A stretch of DNA of 64,000 bases from Emergomyces orientalis (GCA_002110485.1 MOWL01000052.1:62001-126000); one strand, 5' to 3'. Positions 33,291-45,266 are shown, counted from the first letter of the stretch. Numbers and translations are program-made. Notes: generated from the letters alone by a model not told the origin.

Positions 33291-33414
33291 AGTCTGTCAT
33301 ATACCAAATGAAATATCCAAATTAGGTGGAAACTAGGAGAAAAATAACGATAGTAGATGGAGTGGCGTATTCGGTGGAGATTTGAGTGGTTCGATGCGGC
33401 CGTTTGGCGCTTGA

Positions 33415-33708
33415 TTAATAATCAGGTGTTTGACAGAATGTCTCTGCTGAAGAGACAATCAATTGAGATATATTTTGAACAATTCTTGATTTGTTTTTAC
33501 TCTGTAGCTTTTGACAAGTCTTCTGGAACTGATTGTTCTGAAATATTGTGTTTTTGAAAATCATCTGTTTCTTGTCAAGTAGTGTTCTGCAAATCTCTTT
33601 GCGTTTTTCAGTTACTTCAAGTTTGAATTCAGCCATAAAGCTGCCTTTGGTGGCAAGGACAGTCTCATCAGTAGTGCTTCTGTATTTGATGCTCTTTTCG
33701 TCTCTCAA
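33415..33708 (-). pseudogene. Fragment of a common fungal unknown-family protein (DUF7924-like)
   Basis: Reads KYRSTTDETVLATKGSFM, then FKNTIFQNNQFQKTCQKLQ and SRIVQNISQLIVSSAETF. This matches my recollection of a family with the pattern LFRDDLF..TC ... NEARVI.DIS.LIVPSAE (I believe DUF7924). Both ends are lost and no start is credible. A second fragment of the same family is at 56162-56416. Confidence 0.5.
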
Positions 33709-33849
33709 TTCTTGATCAGTGTGAATGTGTTAAAATACTGTTTAAATCCGGGAGAGATCACATTCTCAAAACACTTTTCAACTCTGAGAAGAACTACACT
33801 TTTAAATCAGAATGTCATGGCTCTTGAGACATTTCAAGATTCTAAGGCA

Positions 33850-34045
33850 TTTTGAGAGAAATTATGCTTAAAATGTCAGAGGCATCCATCCGCCCTGTGT
33901 CAGACGCACTCATCCGCCCTGTGTCAGAGGCATCTATCCGCCCGGCCCGATGTTATTCCTTTTATCTCTCAGGGCTATATAGCTCTCTGCAACGCACACA
34001 TACTAGCATAGAAGAATCAAGCCAATATTACTCTCCAACATAAAA
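33850..34045 (+). repeat. Dispersed repeat containing a 24-bp unit in triplicate
   Basis: 33876-33947 is three tandem 24-bp units (TCAGAGGCATCCATCCGCCC type). They are followed by a segment (TTATCTCTCAGGGCTATATAG ... CAAGCCAATATTAC) that recurs inverted at 60040-60180, where only one unit is present. Family unknown; possibly a MITE or LTR fragment. Confidence 0.7.
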
Positions 34046-35314
34046 TCTATAATGTCATGATTCTGGAGGCAATTTGAGGACTATGTGTCAGAACGCTGAT
34101 TAAGGTTAGAGCTAATCTAGGGCTAAGCTTCTAATTTGGTATAGTATGAGAGAGGCTAGCTCCAGATTCTCTATATACATTGAATTTTGTATACAAATCT
34201 CTTCTGAACTAGTATCGATATATCTAGTACGTATTATTAGTAGAGTTCCAGAGGAAATAGACGGCTAGCTGCTTAACAGGAAGCTCGCCCTCACACTATG
34301 CTTCTGACCTTGCCACAAGGCAAAAAGTTTTGAAGCAGCTTTCAATTAATTTCCTCAGAGTGACTCAGTGAGGGAAATGTAATCAGTGAGTCTTCAGTGG
34401 CTATTTCAGGCACTCTGTTGACTTCAGAAACTTTTTAATTTATTTTTATATTGACTTTTTGAATTTTTGTATCTTTTCATTTTCTTTTACTAGTCACTAC
34501 TTTGTGCAAGACAGTTTTCTGAATAATGTCATTCTTAGAGAATTGTCATGCCACAGAAATGCCATGCCTGGCATTCCCCGGGGGGTTTAACTATATATAG
34601 GGTTCGGGTGCCTGTAATAGTGGTGGCTATTACTGTTGTGTGATCTTTTTGGTCGAGTGGTTAGTTGCCTGCACCTGAGGTTCCTAGGCACTACAATGAA
34701 CTCGCAAGCGTTATTCCAAAGAGGTCGCAGCTTGGCGTGATATGTACTAGCTACTAGAAGTATTCGCGATATCAAAGGTAGAGTTAAATATGATAATAGT
34801 ATTCAAGCCGAGTTGCGAAAGCATGCATACTAGTCGTGACTCCGGGCTATATAAATGGTTGATCAAGGTCCGCTAACCCTATTGGTCATGCGAGCTCTTG
34901 GCAATGAGAAATAGGGATCCTCGCGCGGAGCAGGATTTCTTACAACCTGCCGCCCAGGCCCTAAAGGTACTAGAAGGTTTCACTGCGAATGCCTTTGGTA
35001 GCAATCACGAGGACAGCGTCGTTGAAGATGGCGACACCAGGCTTTTAAATGAGTGTCCGAGGCTTCTCATTACAAGTTACATGCCCGAGCAACGCCGTTT
35101 GTCAAGCGCATATTTGAGGACCCCGACGACACTGAAGCTGGAGCACATTAACGCTTCAATTGTTGCAGAAAACAGGATGGCCTTCCTCCAAATCGACAGA
35201 TGAGCTTCGTCATTCCAGGCGACATTGATGTGATTTATTCTTAAATATAGGGGATCGCCACCTCCGCGCGCGATAAATCTGACTTCATCATTGATGATCA
35301 AACCCGGGTTACAG
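34046..35314. other. Spacer with one doubtful ORF
   Basis: Mostly AT-rich with no domain. 34898-35203 (+) is a 101-codon ORF (MAMRNRDPRAEQDFLQPAAQ ...) of balanced composition that could be a small gene or gene fragment. I do not recognise it, and the evidence is only length and codon balance. Confidence 0.3.
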
Positions 35315-36030
35315 TTGATCGTGGTGCCAACAAAACTGAACGTGGTGCCAACTTTTAGCTCCTCTGCCTAGCACCACGTTCAACTTTGGGACCATGCCAT
35401 GGGTCAGCGCTGGACACATGACATGGTTCAAGCATATGCCAATGCTAGACACACGATGAACTTCGACACGATCAAGTTTAGGCACATTTGCATATGCACA
35501 AAATGTGGTCGTGTCATTGTTCCCCGCCATCGAAAAAGTTGTATAGACGCTGTAGATGTAATTATGAATTAATTTTGAAATTAATTTTGGCATATGGTCA
35601 GCATAGAGTAGATACAGACTCGATGGCAGTGAAAGAGTCGTTGTCAGGCAGAGCGGCTGTTTGTTAGAAGGTTTTCATTGCGTTGTCAACACAAAAATAT
35701 ATTTTTATAAATGCACACTCTCCCCCTTTTCTTCTTCATCTTTCCATCACCATGCTTCTTTGTTGGCATATCTTCACATTATCTTCAAATCTTTTTTTGT
35801 CTATCTTGTTCTTGTTTCGACTTTGGTTCCGCACGATCCCCACCATATACTGAGCATAAGCCAAAAAAATGCCTATTATTCACGCTGATTACAACAACCC
35901 CACAGTGAAAACTGCTCCCAACCCCTCCTCGTTCGGCCACCACAGCTCGGCGTGGTTCCTTGGAACCACGCCGAGCTGTTTTTCCGGCCCGAGTTGGCAC
36001 CACGATCAACTTCTTTGGCACCACGATCAA
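35315..36030. mobile_element. Short TIR element with a perfect internal hairpin
   Basis: 716 bp bounded by TTGATCGTGGTGCC at 35315 and its reverse complement ending at 36030. Inside each end the CGTGGTGCCAAC motif occurs a second time, so the termini are sub-repeated. No transposase is encoded, as in a MITE. 35942-35979 is an 18-bp perfect inverted repeat (ACAGCTCGGCGTGGTTCC) with a two-base centre. No clear target duplication. Confidence 0.6.
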
Positions 36031-36574
36031 GTGTACGCAGTGTGCTGGCATGGAGATGATCTGATTAAACAGTGAAGGCATAAGACAGGATTGAAAATGT
36101 AAACAGCAAAGATGATGATCAGGACGGGCCTCCTGGGTCGATTCCAGGCGGTCCCGTCCAAAGTACTTCAATATAACTAGCACGCGAGTGTAAAACCAGT
36201 AGACAGAAGTTGAGTAGGGTCAGGAAAGACCTAACAAGGCAGAGATACAGAACTGAAAGGAAGAATATGAATAGAGGAAGCTCAGGTGGAAAGCAAGCAA
36301 TTCATGCAAGAATAACGTGTCACAGCAAGGCGTTTCTTGCAAGAAGAGCTGAATTTCCAAGGAAAAAAGCAGAAACTCCTGTATGTATACTCCGTAGTAG
36401 TGCGCTGCATAGTTGCCTGAGGGCGGCTGGGACAGTCTATGAATAACTCAATCAATCGGCGGACGATGAGCTCCCAGCTCCACGTGGTGTCCGCTGGGAA
36501 CTCTCAGAGAAACAGTATGGTTGTCTCTGAGTGCTAGGAGGAGCTCAACAACGCGACTATCCACCATCAACAAC

Positions 36575-36985
36575 GCGTCGAAGCGGCGGAAAACAATCTC
36601 CGAACCTCAGGAAACACCAAACATACAGCCCCAGTACAGAAAGGAAGTCGTGTCCCCTTTCAACGTGCGCCCCTTGGATGGAAAGTGGACTTGGTCCCTC
36701 CACTTTCTTGCCCGACAACAGTTTACGGAATCGGAGACCGGGATCTACGCGACAGAGACACGGATTAGAAGAACAGATACGACCGAAACAGTAACAGAAT
36801 AGAATCTATCTTCAAAACACAATACACCCTGCCAACAACATGCCAATGCGCCGAAAAACAACTCCCAAGCCTCACGAAACACCAAACATACAGCCCCAGT
36901 ACGCGAAGGGAGTGTCGGCCCTTTCACGTACGCCCTACGATGGAAACGAACTTGGGGGTTTCATTTTCCTGCCCGACAACGCAAT
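36575..36985 (+). repeat. Imperfect direct repeat, about 145 bp, period about 270 bp
   Basis: 36575-36720 and 36845-36985 share AAACACCAAACATACAGCCC and flanking sequence, readable in one frame as ETPNIQPQY ... SPFNVRPLDG versus ETPNIQPQY ... SALSRTPYDG. It may be a duplicated coding exon of a lost gene. No domain recognised. Confidence 0.5.
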
Positions 36986-37394
36986 TGTGGACGGCACCGA
37001 CCATTGCCCGCCGCGGGGACGGCGGGCGACGGCCGCACGGTAACGTTACATCCTCTCAATCAGATCATTCTTGACCACTACCGCGGCAGGGCATCGCAGG
37101 CGATCGAAGAGACTAAAGGAATCATAGAGGTATTACATCCGAGGTGAGGAGCGCAAGACGACAGAGGAATAAACGAACGAGGCTGAAAGTCAATCTCACG
37201 AGTTACAGACATAGTCTGGACGACGCGACGGCGGGCACGTCAATCAATTCCAAGCAGTACTTTAAATCAGCTTGGAATGCGCTGACAGACTACTTTGTTA
37301 TCTGTTCTACAGCAGATGCTAGAGAAATTTTTCAGCATGGCTTCTTAAAAACTCCCCTTGCTCATTCCCAGCAAGTAGATGTGCCTCCTGCGCC

Positions 37395-38466
37395 CTACTC
37401 TGACACGTTCAACATCTTGAGAGACAAAGCCCACAACTTCTTTTCGCCCTCCGGATCGAACGCGTGTGGTGCAACACCGACCGCCAGTGTACCACCCTCG
37501 GGGATCGGGCCAGCTTCCTGGCAATCCTCCAGATAGACACCACCCTTGCCTTCCCATTCCTTGCCGAATGCAGCCGTCATGGTCGTGGCGGCGCCCTGGG
37601 CCGGGCTCTTGCCATACTTTTGCGCGGGCTCACTCGAACCCCACTGCTTCAACGTTTCCGGGTCGACGTGGCGCTGCAGGCCTGTGGCAATACCGCCTGG
37701 CATCAGCGAGAGGCCGTGCAGACCCTTGGAACCGTATCGGCGCTCAATCTCGTTCGTCATCCAAATACAAGCCGTCTTGGCATTGCCGTATGCCTTCCAC
37801 GCCTCGTACTCACCATCAAGGTTAATGTTGTCGAGGACGACGGAACTCATGTGATGGCCAGCGGAAGAGACGTTGACGACGCGGGATGCGAACTCGGGCG
37901 TGGAGCTGGACAATAGCGTCTGCTCGAGTAGCTTGTAAAGAAGGAAGTGGCCGAGATAGTTGATTACAAGCTGTGACTCGAAGCCATCCGCTGTCTTGGC
38001 CTCTGGGCATGCCATGATGCCTGCATTGTTGACCAAGACATTGAGCTGGGTCGACTTGGACAAAAAGGCCTTGGCCGCGGTGCGGACGCTTTCCACTGAT
38101 CCAATGTCCAGCTCAAGAAGCTCCACACGACCGGGTTCGAGGATCTCTTTCAGAGCTTTCTTTCCCTTCTCCAAGTCACGAACGCCCAAATACACTTTAC
38201 CACCAATTGCGGCGAGGGCACGACCAGTTTCAATGCCAATTCCTCCAGAGGACCCGGTGAGAAGAAAGACCTGGTTGTGGTCAGCTCCAGTTCCAGTTTC
38301 CAACAGCAGCAATGCTCACTTTGTCCTTCATGGTACCGATCCGGTCGTTGTCCTTGAGAATGTCAAGAGCTGTAGGTCGAGCGTCTCCGGGCCCATTCTG
38401 CTCCAAGAAGGCTTGAGTGTACTTGGCATTCTTGCCATGGTGATTACTAATGAGCGGATTGGCCAT
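37395..38466 (-). CDS. Short-chain dehydrogenase/reductase
   Basis: Two exons: 38466-38320 (MANPLISNHHGKN ... TMKDK) and 38270-37395, joined across a 49-nt intron (GTGAGC...CCAG); about 340 aa. NAD(P)-binding Rossmann motif TGSSGGIGIETGRAL, NNAG motif VLVNNAGIMACP, catalytic Ser in VNVSSAGH and the Tyr/Lys pair in AYGNAKTA. The C-terminus carries PGGIATGLQRHV and a substrate-side region. It resembles the fungal retinol-dehydrogenase/WW-oxidoreductase-like SDRs. The substrate cannot be told. It is a stand-alone gene: no biosynthetic cluster is visible around it. The stop is TAG. Confidence 0.92.
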
Positions 38467-39110
38467 TGTGGTGATTGTGATGATGGTGGATTGCTGGAAG
38501 ATTGACTTTGCAAGTGGGTGCTGGGGAGGGGGTGTGTGCCTGGCGGCGTTTTATATAGCGGGGCGGGGAAGTTGGTTGACGGGCTGTTATTAAGTTTTTA
38601 ACCTGATCGGGTCCTGACACCGCTCCGGCCTTTTGAGTGCGAGAAGGCATAAGTCCGGCCACGAGCAGGGTATTATTAGCCAATCATATACCACATCAGT
38701 AAAAGATACTTCCCTTGCCTAGAAAGGCTTTTTATGATAGAATTTTTAATGATTTTTAGTAATATAAGAAATTGTATATATATATATAATTTTTGCAAAG
38801 ATTGAACTTAGACAGTATGCCTCAAGGGGGGAGCTGAAAGGTGGTTTAGTTCTTTTCCGGCACAGGATAACCGAAATGAACCGCCAAAAGAAATCGGGAT
38901 AAGTCAGAATCGGGCAAGTGGGGAGACGGGATCAAAGCCCCGGCCGTCAGTCAGGCTGACTTGGTGACGCATGGTAGACAACCCCTTGAGTTTTAAATCA
39001 TCTGGTAGGGTCGCACAATGCTGGTTGCAGCGAGTTATCATTTATGCTGGCTTTGAACGGAGGATGACGAATCCTACTAGTATGCGGCTTTCATTGCTAG
39101 AGAATGACTT
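38467..39110. other. SDR promoter region and spacer
   Basis: Contains TTTATATAG at 38551, a plausible TATA-like site about 85 bp upstream of the SDR start. The rest has no recognisable feature. Confidence 0.4.
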
Positions 39111-39457
39111 AACCCCTTCCAACCTTGGCCTCAAAACCACACTGGACTATTGTTTGCTGACTATCTGCACCTCCCTTTAGTGATCCATCTCTGGTCGCTG
39201 TGTACTTCAAAAACTTCGCTGCCGCTTTCCACAGATTTCCTGGCCTGCAGGCCCAGCTGATTGCATGGTTCTCTTGGACGGCGTCTCGGTCTAGCATCAT
39301 TATGTGTTGGTTAACGCACTTCGGTATAAGTCTGGGGTGCAACCTTACCTGTGGGGTTTTGATTGTCAACTTCAGAAGCGCAATATATGAAAATAGTGTT
39401 CTAGCATCCGTGAGGATAACTGCATTGTCAAAGCTGTCCAATATATGGGTTGCCGTC

Positions 39458-39950
39458 TCACTCGATCGGTATATTTTCAAGCCTCTTTCGGATGTAGCCC
39501 ATCTCTTCCTGACTGAGAGGTTTGTACATCTGCTGAAAGGGAATCGTCAGCCAGCTCTCTGCAAGAGCTATATGAATTGGTCGAATCCAATCTGGTACGG
39601 CTTTGGAGGGTTGAAGGTTGAGCAGGTTTCTAGAGAGAGTGATATGGATAGATTTTCCGACAGGAGTTTCCTCACAATATACATAACTGTGAGCCGCCGA
39701 TTCCCAAAGCTGTGTCACCGGCACTGGAGATGTCGGTCTCGTGCTAGTAGAGTCCAGGAAGAGGTCTTTCTGAGACTTAGCAGTGCTCTCCTGCTGGTGG
39801 CCTCCAGGGTGCTGGACCTTCGCTGCCATTTTTGTTCCCGGGTCAATACTATCATTATTTTCTGCTTCTCGTACCACTGTCACCTCTGCTGTCCACCGAG
39901 CCAGTCTCTGGTTCCTCGATCTTACGGGTTTGGGTAATCCGGGTACTCAT
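39458..39950 (-). CDS. Unrecognised protein, probably multi-exon, 3' end uncertain
   Basis: ATG 39950 (MSTRITQT), intron 39925-39889 (GTAAGA...ACAG, 37 nt), then exon 2 from 39888: PEVTVVREAENNDSIDPG ... SVPVTQLWE-type sequence ... YCEETPVGKSIHITLSRN ... PFQQMYKPLSQEEMGYIRKRLENI. The frame closes at 39458. A GTGAGA donor at 39458-39462 could instead splice onward into 39400-39200, where another frame stays open (LLKLTIKTPQ). No signal peptide or known domain. Composition is coding-like. Function unknown. Confidence 0.5.
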
Positions 39951-40485
39951 GATGGAAGTGTGGCGTCGGGTGATTTAAAAAGCTGGGGAGACCTTTGTGA
40001 GGAGAAAGGGAAGATGGAGCGATAGAAGCAAAGCCGGGAGGATGACTGGCTTTATATGCCTTCAGCCCTCTGATCTACGTTAATGTTTCTTCGAGACAGA
40101 CGGGGAGCGACCGTGAAAGGCTCTACGGGATTTGTTAGCTGATGAGCTAGGGACAGTTTCATTGATCAGATGAGGGAGTATTGAGCAAGCTCGGAGAAAC
40201 GGTGCCTACAAACTGAGGGAGATTGTGTAGATAGTACTCGCGCTACACCCTCACAAAGACTAGATGCACACAAGCACACAGCATAGGAAATGGAAACAGA
40301 AATGATGAGAATTTGATAATGATTATTGCCTGAAGTATTGAAACAGGAGATGATTTGCAAAAATAATAGACTCAGATTGATAAGCCCGCCCGTACATGTA
40401 AAAACTTGGTTTCTATATTTCTAAGTGAGAAGGAAAGAAGAGAAAGCAAGCAAAAGAACAGAAGGAAAACCAAAATAGTGCACTG

Positions 40486-41225
40486 TCAGAAATCAAGAGT
40501 CGGGTCAAAATCTTTGATAGTCCACCGAGGTGACGGGCAAGTGTTCTTTCCAATCAAAACCATCATTTTGTCTTTAATAGTATGAGCTCCAGAACTCATA
40601 TGGTTCTTGCCTTTCTTGCATTTCTCAAAAATTTCATTCATGCCTTTGGTAATTTCAGACCCAGTGACTGCCGATGTCTCCGTGTTGTGGGCATTGCACA
40701 ACCAGATACCGGATGAACCAGAACAGTGTAAACCAAAACACGTTAAAGGATCAATTCTAACACTGCCCAACTTCTTCATCCTTGTTTGTCCTGTGCTAAA
40801 GTCCTTCATCGGCGAGTCACCTTCTGTGAGGCGTTTGGTAAGGAAATAGTTGCAGTCCGCAGTCGCCTTTTTCTTTTTAAACTGTGGGTTATAAGGTGAG
40901 TGTGTGAAGGTTAGAAAAAGTAGTTGGTTTCAAGAATTTTTACTTAGAAGAGAACTCACCTTTTGACGCTTTGCCAATTGTGCTAATTCGTTGTACTCTA
41001 ACAAGGTATCAGAGCTCTTTAATGTGTCTGAGATATTTGACATATCTGATATACCAAGATCTTTCAACGAAATCTTAGAAGAACCAGAAATCTGCGGAAG
41101 AGGCTTTTATATGAAATGTCAGTAAAATGAACTTCAGAACATGAAATTGAGACATGTTTACCTACTAGTACCAGGGCTGAGGAGATGCCTACAAGGGCGA
41201 GAAGAGTGATTTTAGTAAAGAGCAT
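40486..41225 (-). CDS. Small secreted cysteine-rich protein
   Basis: Three exons: 41225-41166, 41091-40960, 40881-40486; introns GTAGGT...CGCAG and GTGAGT...CACAG, both in phase 0. About 195 aa. Residues 1-20 form a signal peptide (MLFTKITLLALVGISSALVL). A Kex2-type dibasic site LAKR lies near residue 62. The mature part has six Cys (ADC, LTC, LHC, WLC, EKC, NTC), enough for three disulfides, with CFGLHCSGSSGIWLC at its centre. The pattern is that of fungal secreted effector-like or antimicrobial-type proteins. I could not match it to a named family. The stop is TGA at 40488-40486, so UGA appears to serve as a normal stop in this host gene. Confidence 0.75.
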
Positions 41226-41590
41226 TTTCTATGCGTTGTTGGGTTTTAAGAGAGTTCTGGGTGAAGAGCTGAAAGAATCTTCAGTCAACCTCTGATTAAG
41301 TGGAAATAATGAAAAGAACTCACATAACTGATTTAATGATGAGAAGAAGGCCTTTTTATAAATATGAGTTCTCGTATTCTCTCAGCCGTGTCAGCTCTAA
41401 CTTTCTACTGTTGTGTTAGTTTCTCTGTTAGTCTGCTCGAAAGATCACTAACTAACCACTCACTGTACGCCAGGCCACTACATCCATATTGCTCTATTTT
41501 TCAACAACGCATTAGAATATTCAGATTATACATTAATCAATAAAATAGATTATTATTATTATTATTATTATTATTTCATACACCACTTAA
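41226..41590. other. Spacer ending in a LINE-type 3' tail (minus strand)
   Basis: 41226-41500 carries the promoter of the secreted-protein gene (TTTTTATAAATA around 41353). 41540-41600, read in reverse, is GATTAAGTGGTGTATGAA followed by (AAT)n, the same end as LINE T3 at 26150-26190. Confidence 0.55.
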
Positions 41591-43312
41591 TCACAAGATA
41601 GAATCACCCTCTCTATCTATAGTAAAAAAATGGTCATCTGCATGCCTGGTATCTATTAATTCTATATTCATAATCTCTTCATCTGCATCGCGTTGTTCTT
41701 GGGCCTCTGCGGCTTGACAAGCAATCTCCACCCGGTGCTCGCGATTGATCCGCCTCCAATCTTTTTGAATCTCCTCCACCCGCTGAGCTTCAATCTGCCT
41801 ATTTGCATCCTTAACCATCATTATACCCTCTATACTGCATACTTGACAACATGTGTTTTTTATTTGAAGATGTTTGGCTGTTTGTAGATAATGTTCAACC
41901 TCTCTCTCATGATGAGTGTTCAGTTCTGCCTGGATGAGAGAACTCTTGAAGATCTTATAAAGATGTTGAGAGAACTGTGAAAAACCTGCATCAATTTTTT
42001 CTTCAATTTCATTCAACATCTTCTTTGCTTTTGTAATGCTTTTGCGGAGCTTTTGTAGATTTTTCAGCGAGAATAGTTAAGATGATGAAATAGATTGTTC
42101 ATTATCAGTGAAATTGCTATATATTTGTAGAGAAGAGAGTTCAGAGATCTTCTTATCTAACTTCTCAAGAATTAGAGAAGAATTGAAGAGATGAATATCA
42201 CAGTTAGCAAAGTCAGATTTGATGATTTGAGATTTGAATGCCAGCTTGCAAATTTCTTATTCTTGCTAGAAACTCTCTCTTTTCAAATCAATGGAATTCC
42301 ATCCTCACTGCCTCATTAACTGTCTTTGAATGGAAGTGCTTATATTGTTGAAAAGGTAGGTTATCAAGCGGTTGAAGAATATGAGTAGTGTGAGAAGAAA
42401 AGGTGTATAATATAATGTTATTCTCATTGCAGAAATCAATAAGCTGCTTTGTTATATATGATTCATGATTATCCATAATAAGCAGGTGATAACAGCCGGT
42501 TTGACACTTTTTTGAATAAAGATTGAAATGATTAATCCACTGAAATTCAATCTCATCATTGATAAAGTCAGTATTTGTAGCAGCAATCAACCAGAAGTTA
42601 GATAATGAGGTTTGAGAATATCAATCTTCAAGCAGTGATTTAACTGTCATGATAATAAATGGAGGAAGAAAAGAACTGTCTGTCATAATACACTCAATCA
42701 TCATGATTAAATCATGTGAAAAGTTCGAACCAAGAATAGCATTCTAATCAGATTAAAAGATTAGAATTTATGCTGAACATTTTTTTTCTTCTTGAAATTC
42801 AATCTCATGTTATAGAAATCTCTGTCTTGTATTTGATATCTCAATATCGTGATCTCCAACCTATCATACCATGTTTGAATGATGTCAATATCTTCTGAAA
42901 AGAGTTGTTTTATATCAATTGACTTCTGCTTGATTTGTTTATATTCTGGTAGGTGTTGAATCAATAAAATCACATTTTTCCCACAGTAGAAGGAGGATTC
43001 TGAGGATCAATGTGATTCTGAGCAAGAATCGAATTTGCGAAGTTGCGGATATTTTCAACAGTAGGGGGCTGTCCAACTCTATTCACCTGCTTAATTCACT
43101 CTTTTACTGCCTCTTCCTGAGCTTCATTCAATGTCTGGTTAATTGGTTGTTTCTCCATCTTTGATTTGATCCCGTTGATGCGGCGGAGGAGGCGGAGACA
43201 GGGTACATTAAAATTCTCGCGTCAAAGGTTTGATTTTTAATTTTGAATCGCGTTTATACGTGTCAATGGCATCTTGAACCCGTTTTTCAATGATTTCATT
43301 CTCAGTAGACAT
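41591..43312 (-). pseudogene. Decayed pogo/Tigger-type transposase, copy 1
   Basis: Minus strand pieces. N-terminal EAQEEAVKE-stop-IKQVNRVGQPPTVENIRNFA (CENP-B-type HTH; Trp expected at the TGA, 43096). Then VGKNVILLIQHLPEYKQ and FYNMRLNF. The DDE core pieces are SNFWLIAATNTDFINDEIEFQWINHFN and YHLLIMDNHESY, then THILQPLDNLPFQQYKHF. The C-terminal helical tail includes CCQVCSIEGI and RREHR-type basic helices. Another TGA (42621) lies where relatives have Trp (ED-stop-YSQ). Frameshifts around 42000-42300 and 42650-42780. No convincing TIRs. Confidence 0.7.
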
Positions 43313-44394
43313 GTTGGGGGTGATTAATTGATAATAATAATGAGATGATTGATGAAATTGGTAAAAAATATCATTGTGGTGAGGCGCACCAACCACGGAT
43401 GTGGTGGGGGAAGCGAAGGCACGTGTAACACCTACCTATCTACCTGAGTAGACTGGAGAGGATCAGATCAGCTGCATTGAAGATCTGTTTGACAATTTCA
43501 ACTTCATATCTAAATTAAGTAGCTGCGGATGGATTGGTTTCCGGAAGCTCTGCTCTTCATAGTACAAAGGTTGGAAATAAGCTAAGTGCATATAATTGCT
43601 AGCTTGATGTGGAATGATTCTGCGCCGCTAACTATGTATCACAACAAGCGGCTTGTGTGCTCAAAATAAACTGAGGGCAGAAGCTAGCCGTATTGAGTCA
43701 CCAACAAAAAGGTGCTGGCCTATCAAGAGACTGAAAATGCCCCCTTGTTTCCCCTGCCGAGAACGTTATTCAATTATGAACAACAGAGTCAACTCTGTTA
43801 GCTCTAAAAATAGGCTTTTCCATCAGCTCGCCGAATTCTCCATAGCACACACCCAAGCCACCCTTGGCCTGGTTGCAGCTAAAATCAATGGAACTCACAA
43901 TGCTGCCCCGCTGCTCTCAGCTTGACATAAATATGATCCACCACTTGTCGAAAAATGACTCCCCTATGGGCTATTTCCAGACTGATTAAATACTGACTTG
44001 AAAAAGTCAGTATTATTTGAGAGAGAAATTTCTTGTGATATCTACTTTTATAGTGATTTTGAGATTTCATATATTTTTATTTTATATAACTGACAAGACC
44101 AAACTTTTCTCTGTAATGAAAAAGTGTACTGAGATTTCTCAATCTAACTCTGATGACAAGAAACAACAGTTCTCAGTCAAGACTTCAGACACTTAACTTT
44201 CAAGACTGAGAAAAGTCTTCAGAGATGAAATGCTGAATCTTCAATTAAATGACTTAGCAGTGATTATTCAATGTAAATTGAAATAGTGAATCTTTTATAG
44301 CAGACTAGTTGATCTCAGCAACATTGTTGAGATATCAGACAAGTGGCTATATAAATATTCAGATTTTCTTGGCTTTCTGCCCCCACAGACTGAC
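43313..44394. other. No recognisable gene
   Basis: 43313-43980 has moderate GC with unassigned ORFs on both strands; 43980-44390 is AT-rich. Nothing with domain support. Confidence 0.35.
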
Positions 44395-44923
44395 TTGGAA
44401 ATACGCTTGGTTATGGATGACGCGCCATATGGGCGGGATAGACCATTCCACACATGGAAAGTTCACATTGAGGTCGGCCTAAAAGGCAGCATGTTATCAA
44501 ATATCCTTCAGGATAACACATTGAACTATACACAATGCACAATCGTCGGAGCGTTTCGCAAGGGTCGAAATCAGCATAAGCAAAATGATAAGGTTTCATT
44601 AGAGGTTTTCGGTTCCTGCAGGTACCTTTGGGATGCACTCAAAGAGCAGAGAACAGCTGAAGAGGCAAAAAAAAAATCTCATCTGTCTCACAGGTGCCGA
44701 TTCTGCTTGTGCAGGGATATACTATTTAGCATCTCCGGGCTTGGAAAGATGGGCTATAGCTTCATTCTTCAACAGACATGCCCAGTCTAACACCTCTGTG
44801 GAAAATGATGCAGAAGTTGCTCATAACAGCTGGGTGACAGAAGTTCATTTCCAATTCTATCAACTCAATGATACACCTGAAAGACTCTCTGCTCAAAACC
44901 TCAATTCTATTCCTGTCCAATGA
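44395..44923 (+). CDS. Unrecognised gene or gene fragment
   Basis: The first frame reads LVMDDAPYGRDRPFHTWKVH, then IEVGLKGSMLSNI and FGSCRYLWDALKEQ. A second frame from 44633 reads YYLASPGLERWAIASFFNRH and HFQFYQLNDTPERLSAQN. The change of frame near 44640-44690 may be an intron (possible donor GTACCT at 44621 and acceptors at 44692 or 44714) or a lesion. The His/Trp-rich start looks structured. No family assigned. Confidence 0.35.
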
Positions 44924-45266
44924 TTGGCCTCCCAACGCTGTCTCTATTTTCGTCCAAACACACTGTTAGTTGAAGCCGCTATCGGGTTCCGGATCGTGGG
45001 TGATTTCTTTGACCAGTAACTACTGGACTTGCCACTTGATTGAGGACTTCGCAAACCACGACCACATATTGAATTCAGATATTATTCACTCGTGGCCGTA
45101 CCAGTGGCAAAGAAAAATATTAGAACTGATATTATTTAATTGTATCTTACTTATGACAGAAGGTGGCAAGCTTGATTAAATAAAAAAGAGAGCTAGCTAC
45201 GAGACGGCTATATGGCGGAAAACTACATCACGTGACCAGAGCGTCAGACAACTTAAGGTTTGTGAA

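Noticed and set aside
34640..34720. tRNA A-box-like TGGTCGAGTGGTTAG
   Set aside because: No matching B box or acceptor pairing, so not called as a tRNA or SINE head.
35711..35908. Hydrophobic ORFs in a T/C-rich tract
   Set aside because: Low-complexity translation of a pyrimidine-rich stretch.
35785..36183. 132-codon minus-strand ORF
   Set aside because: It crosses the TIR and hairpin of the MITE-like element; the reading is explained by the repeat, not by a gene.
37464..37916. Plus-strand ORFs opposite the SDR gene
   Set aside because: Antisense shadows of the dehydrogenase coding sequence.
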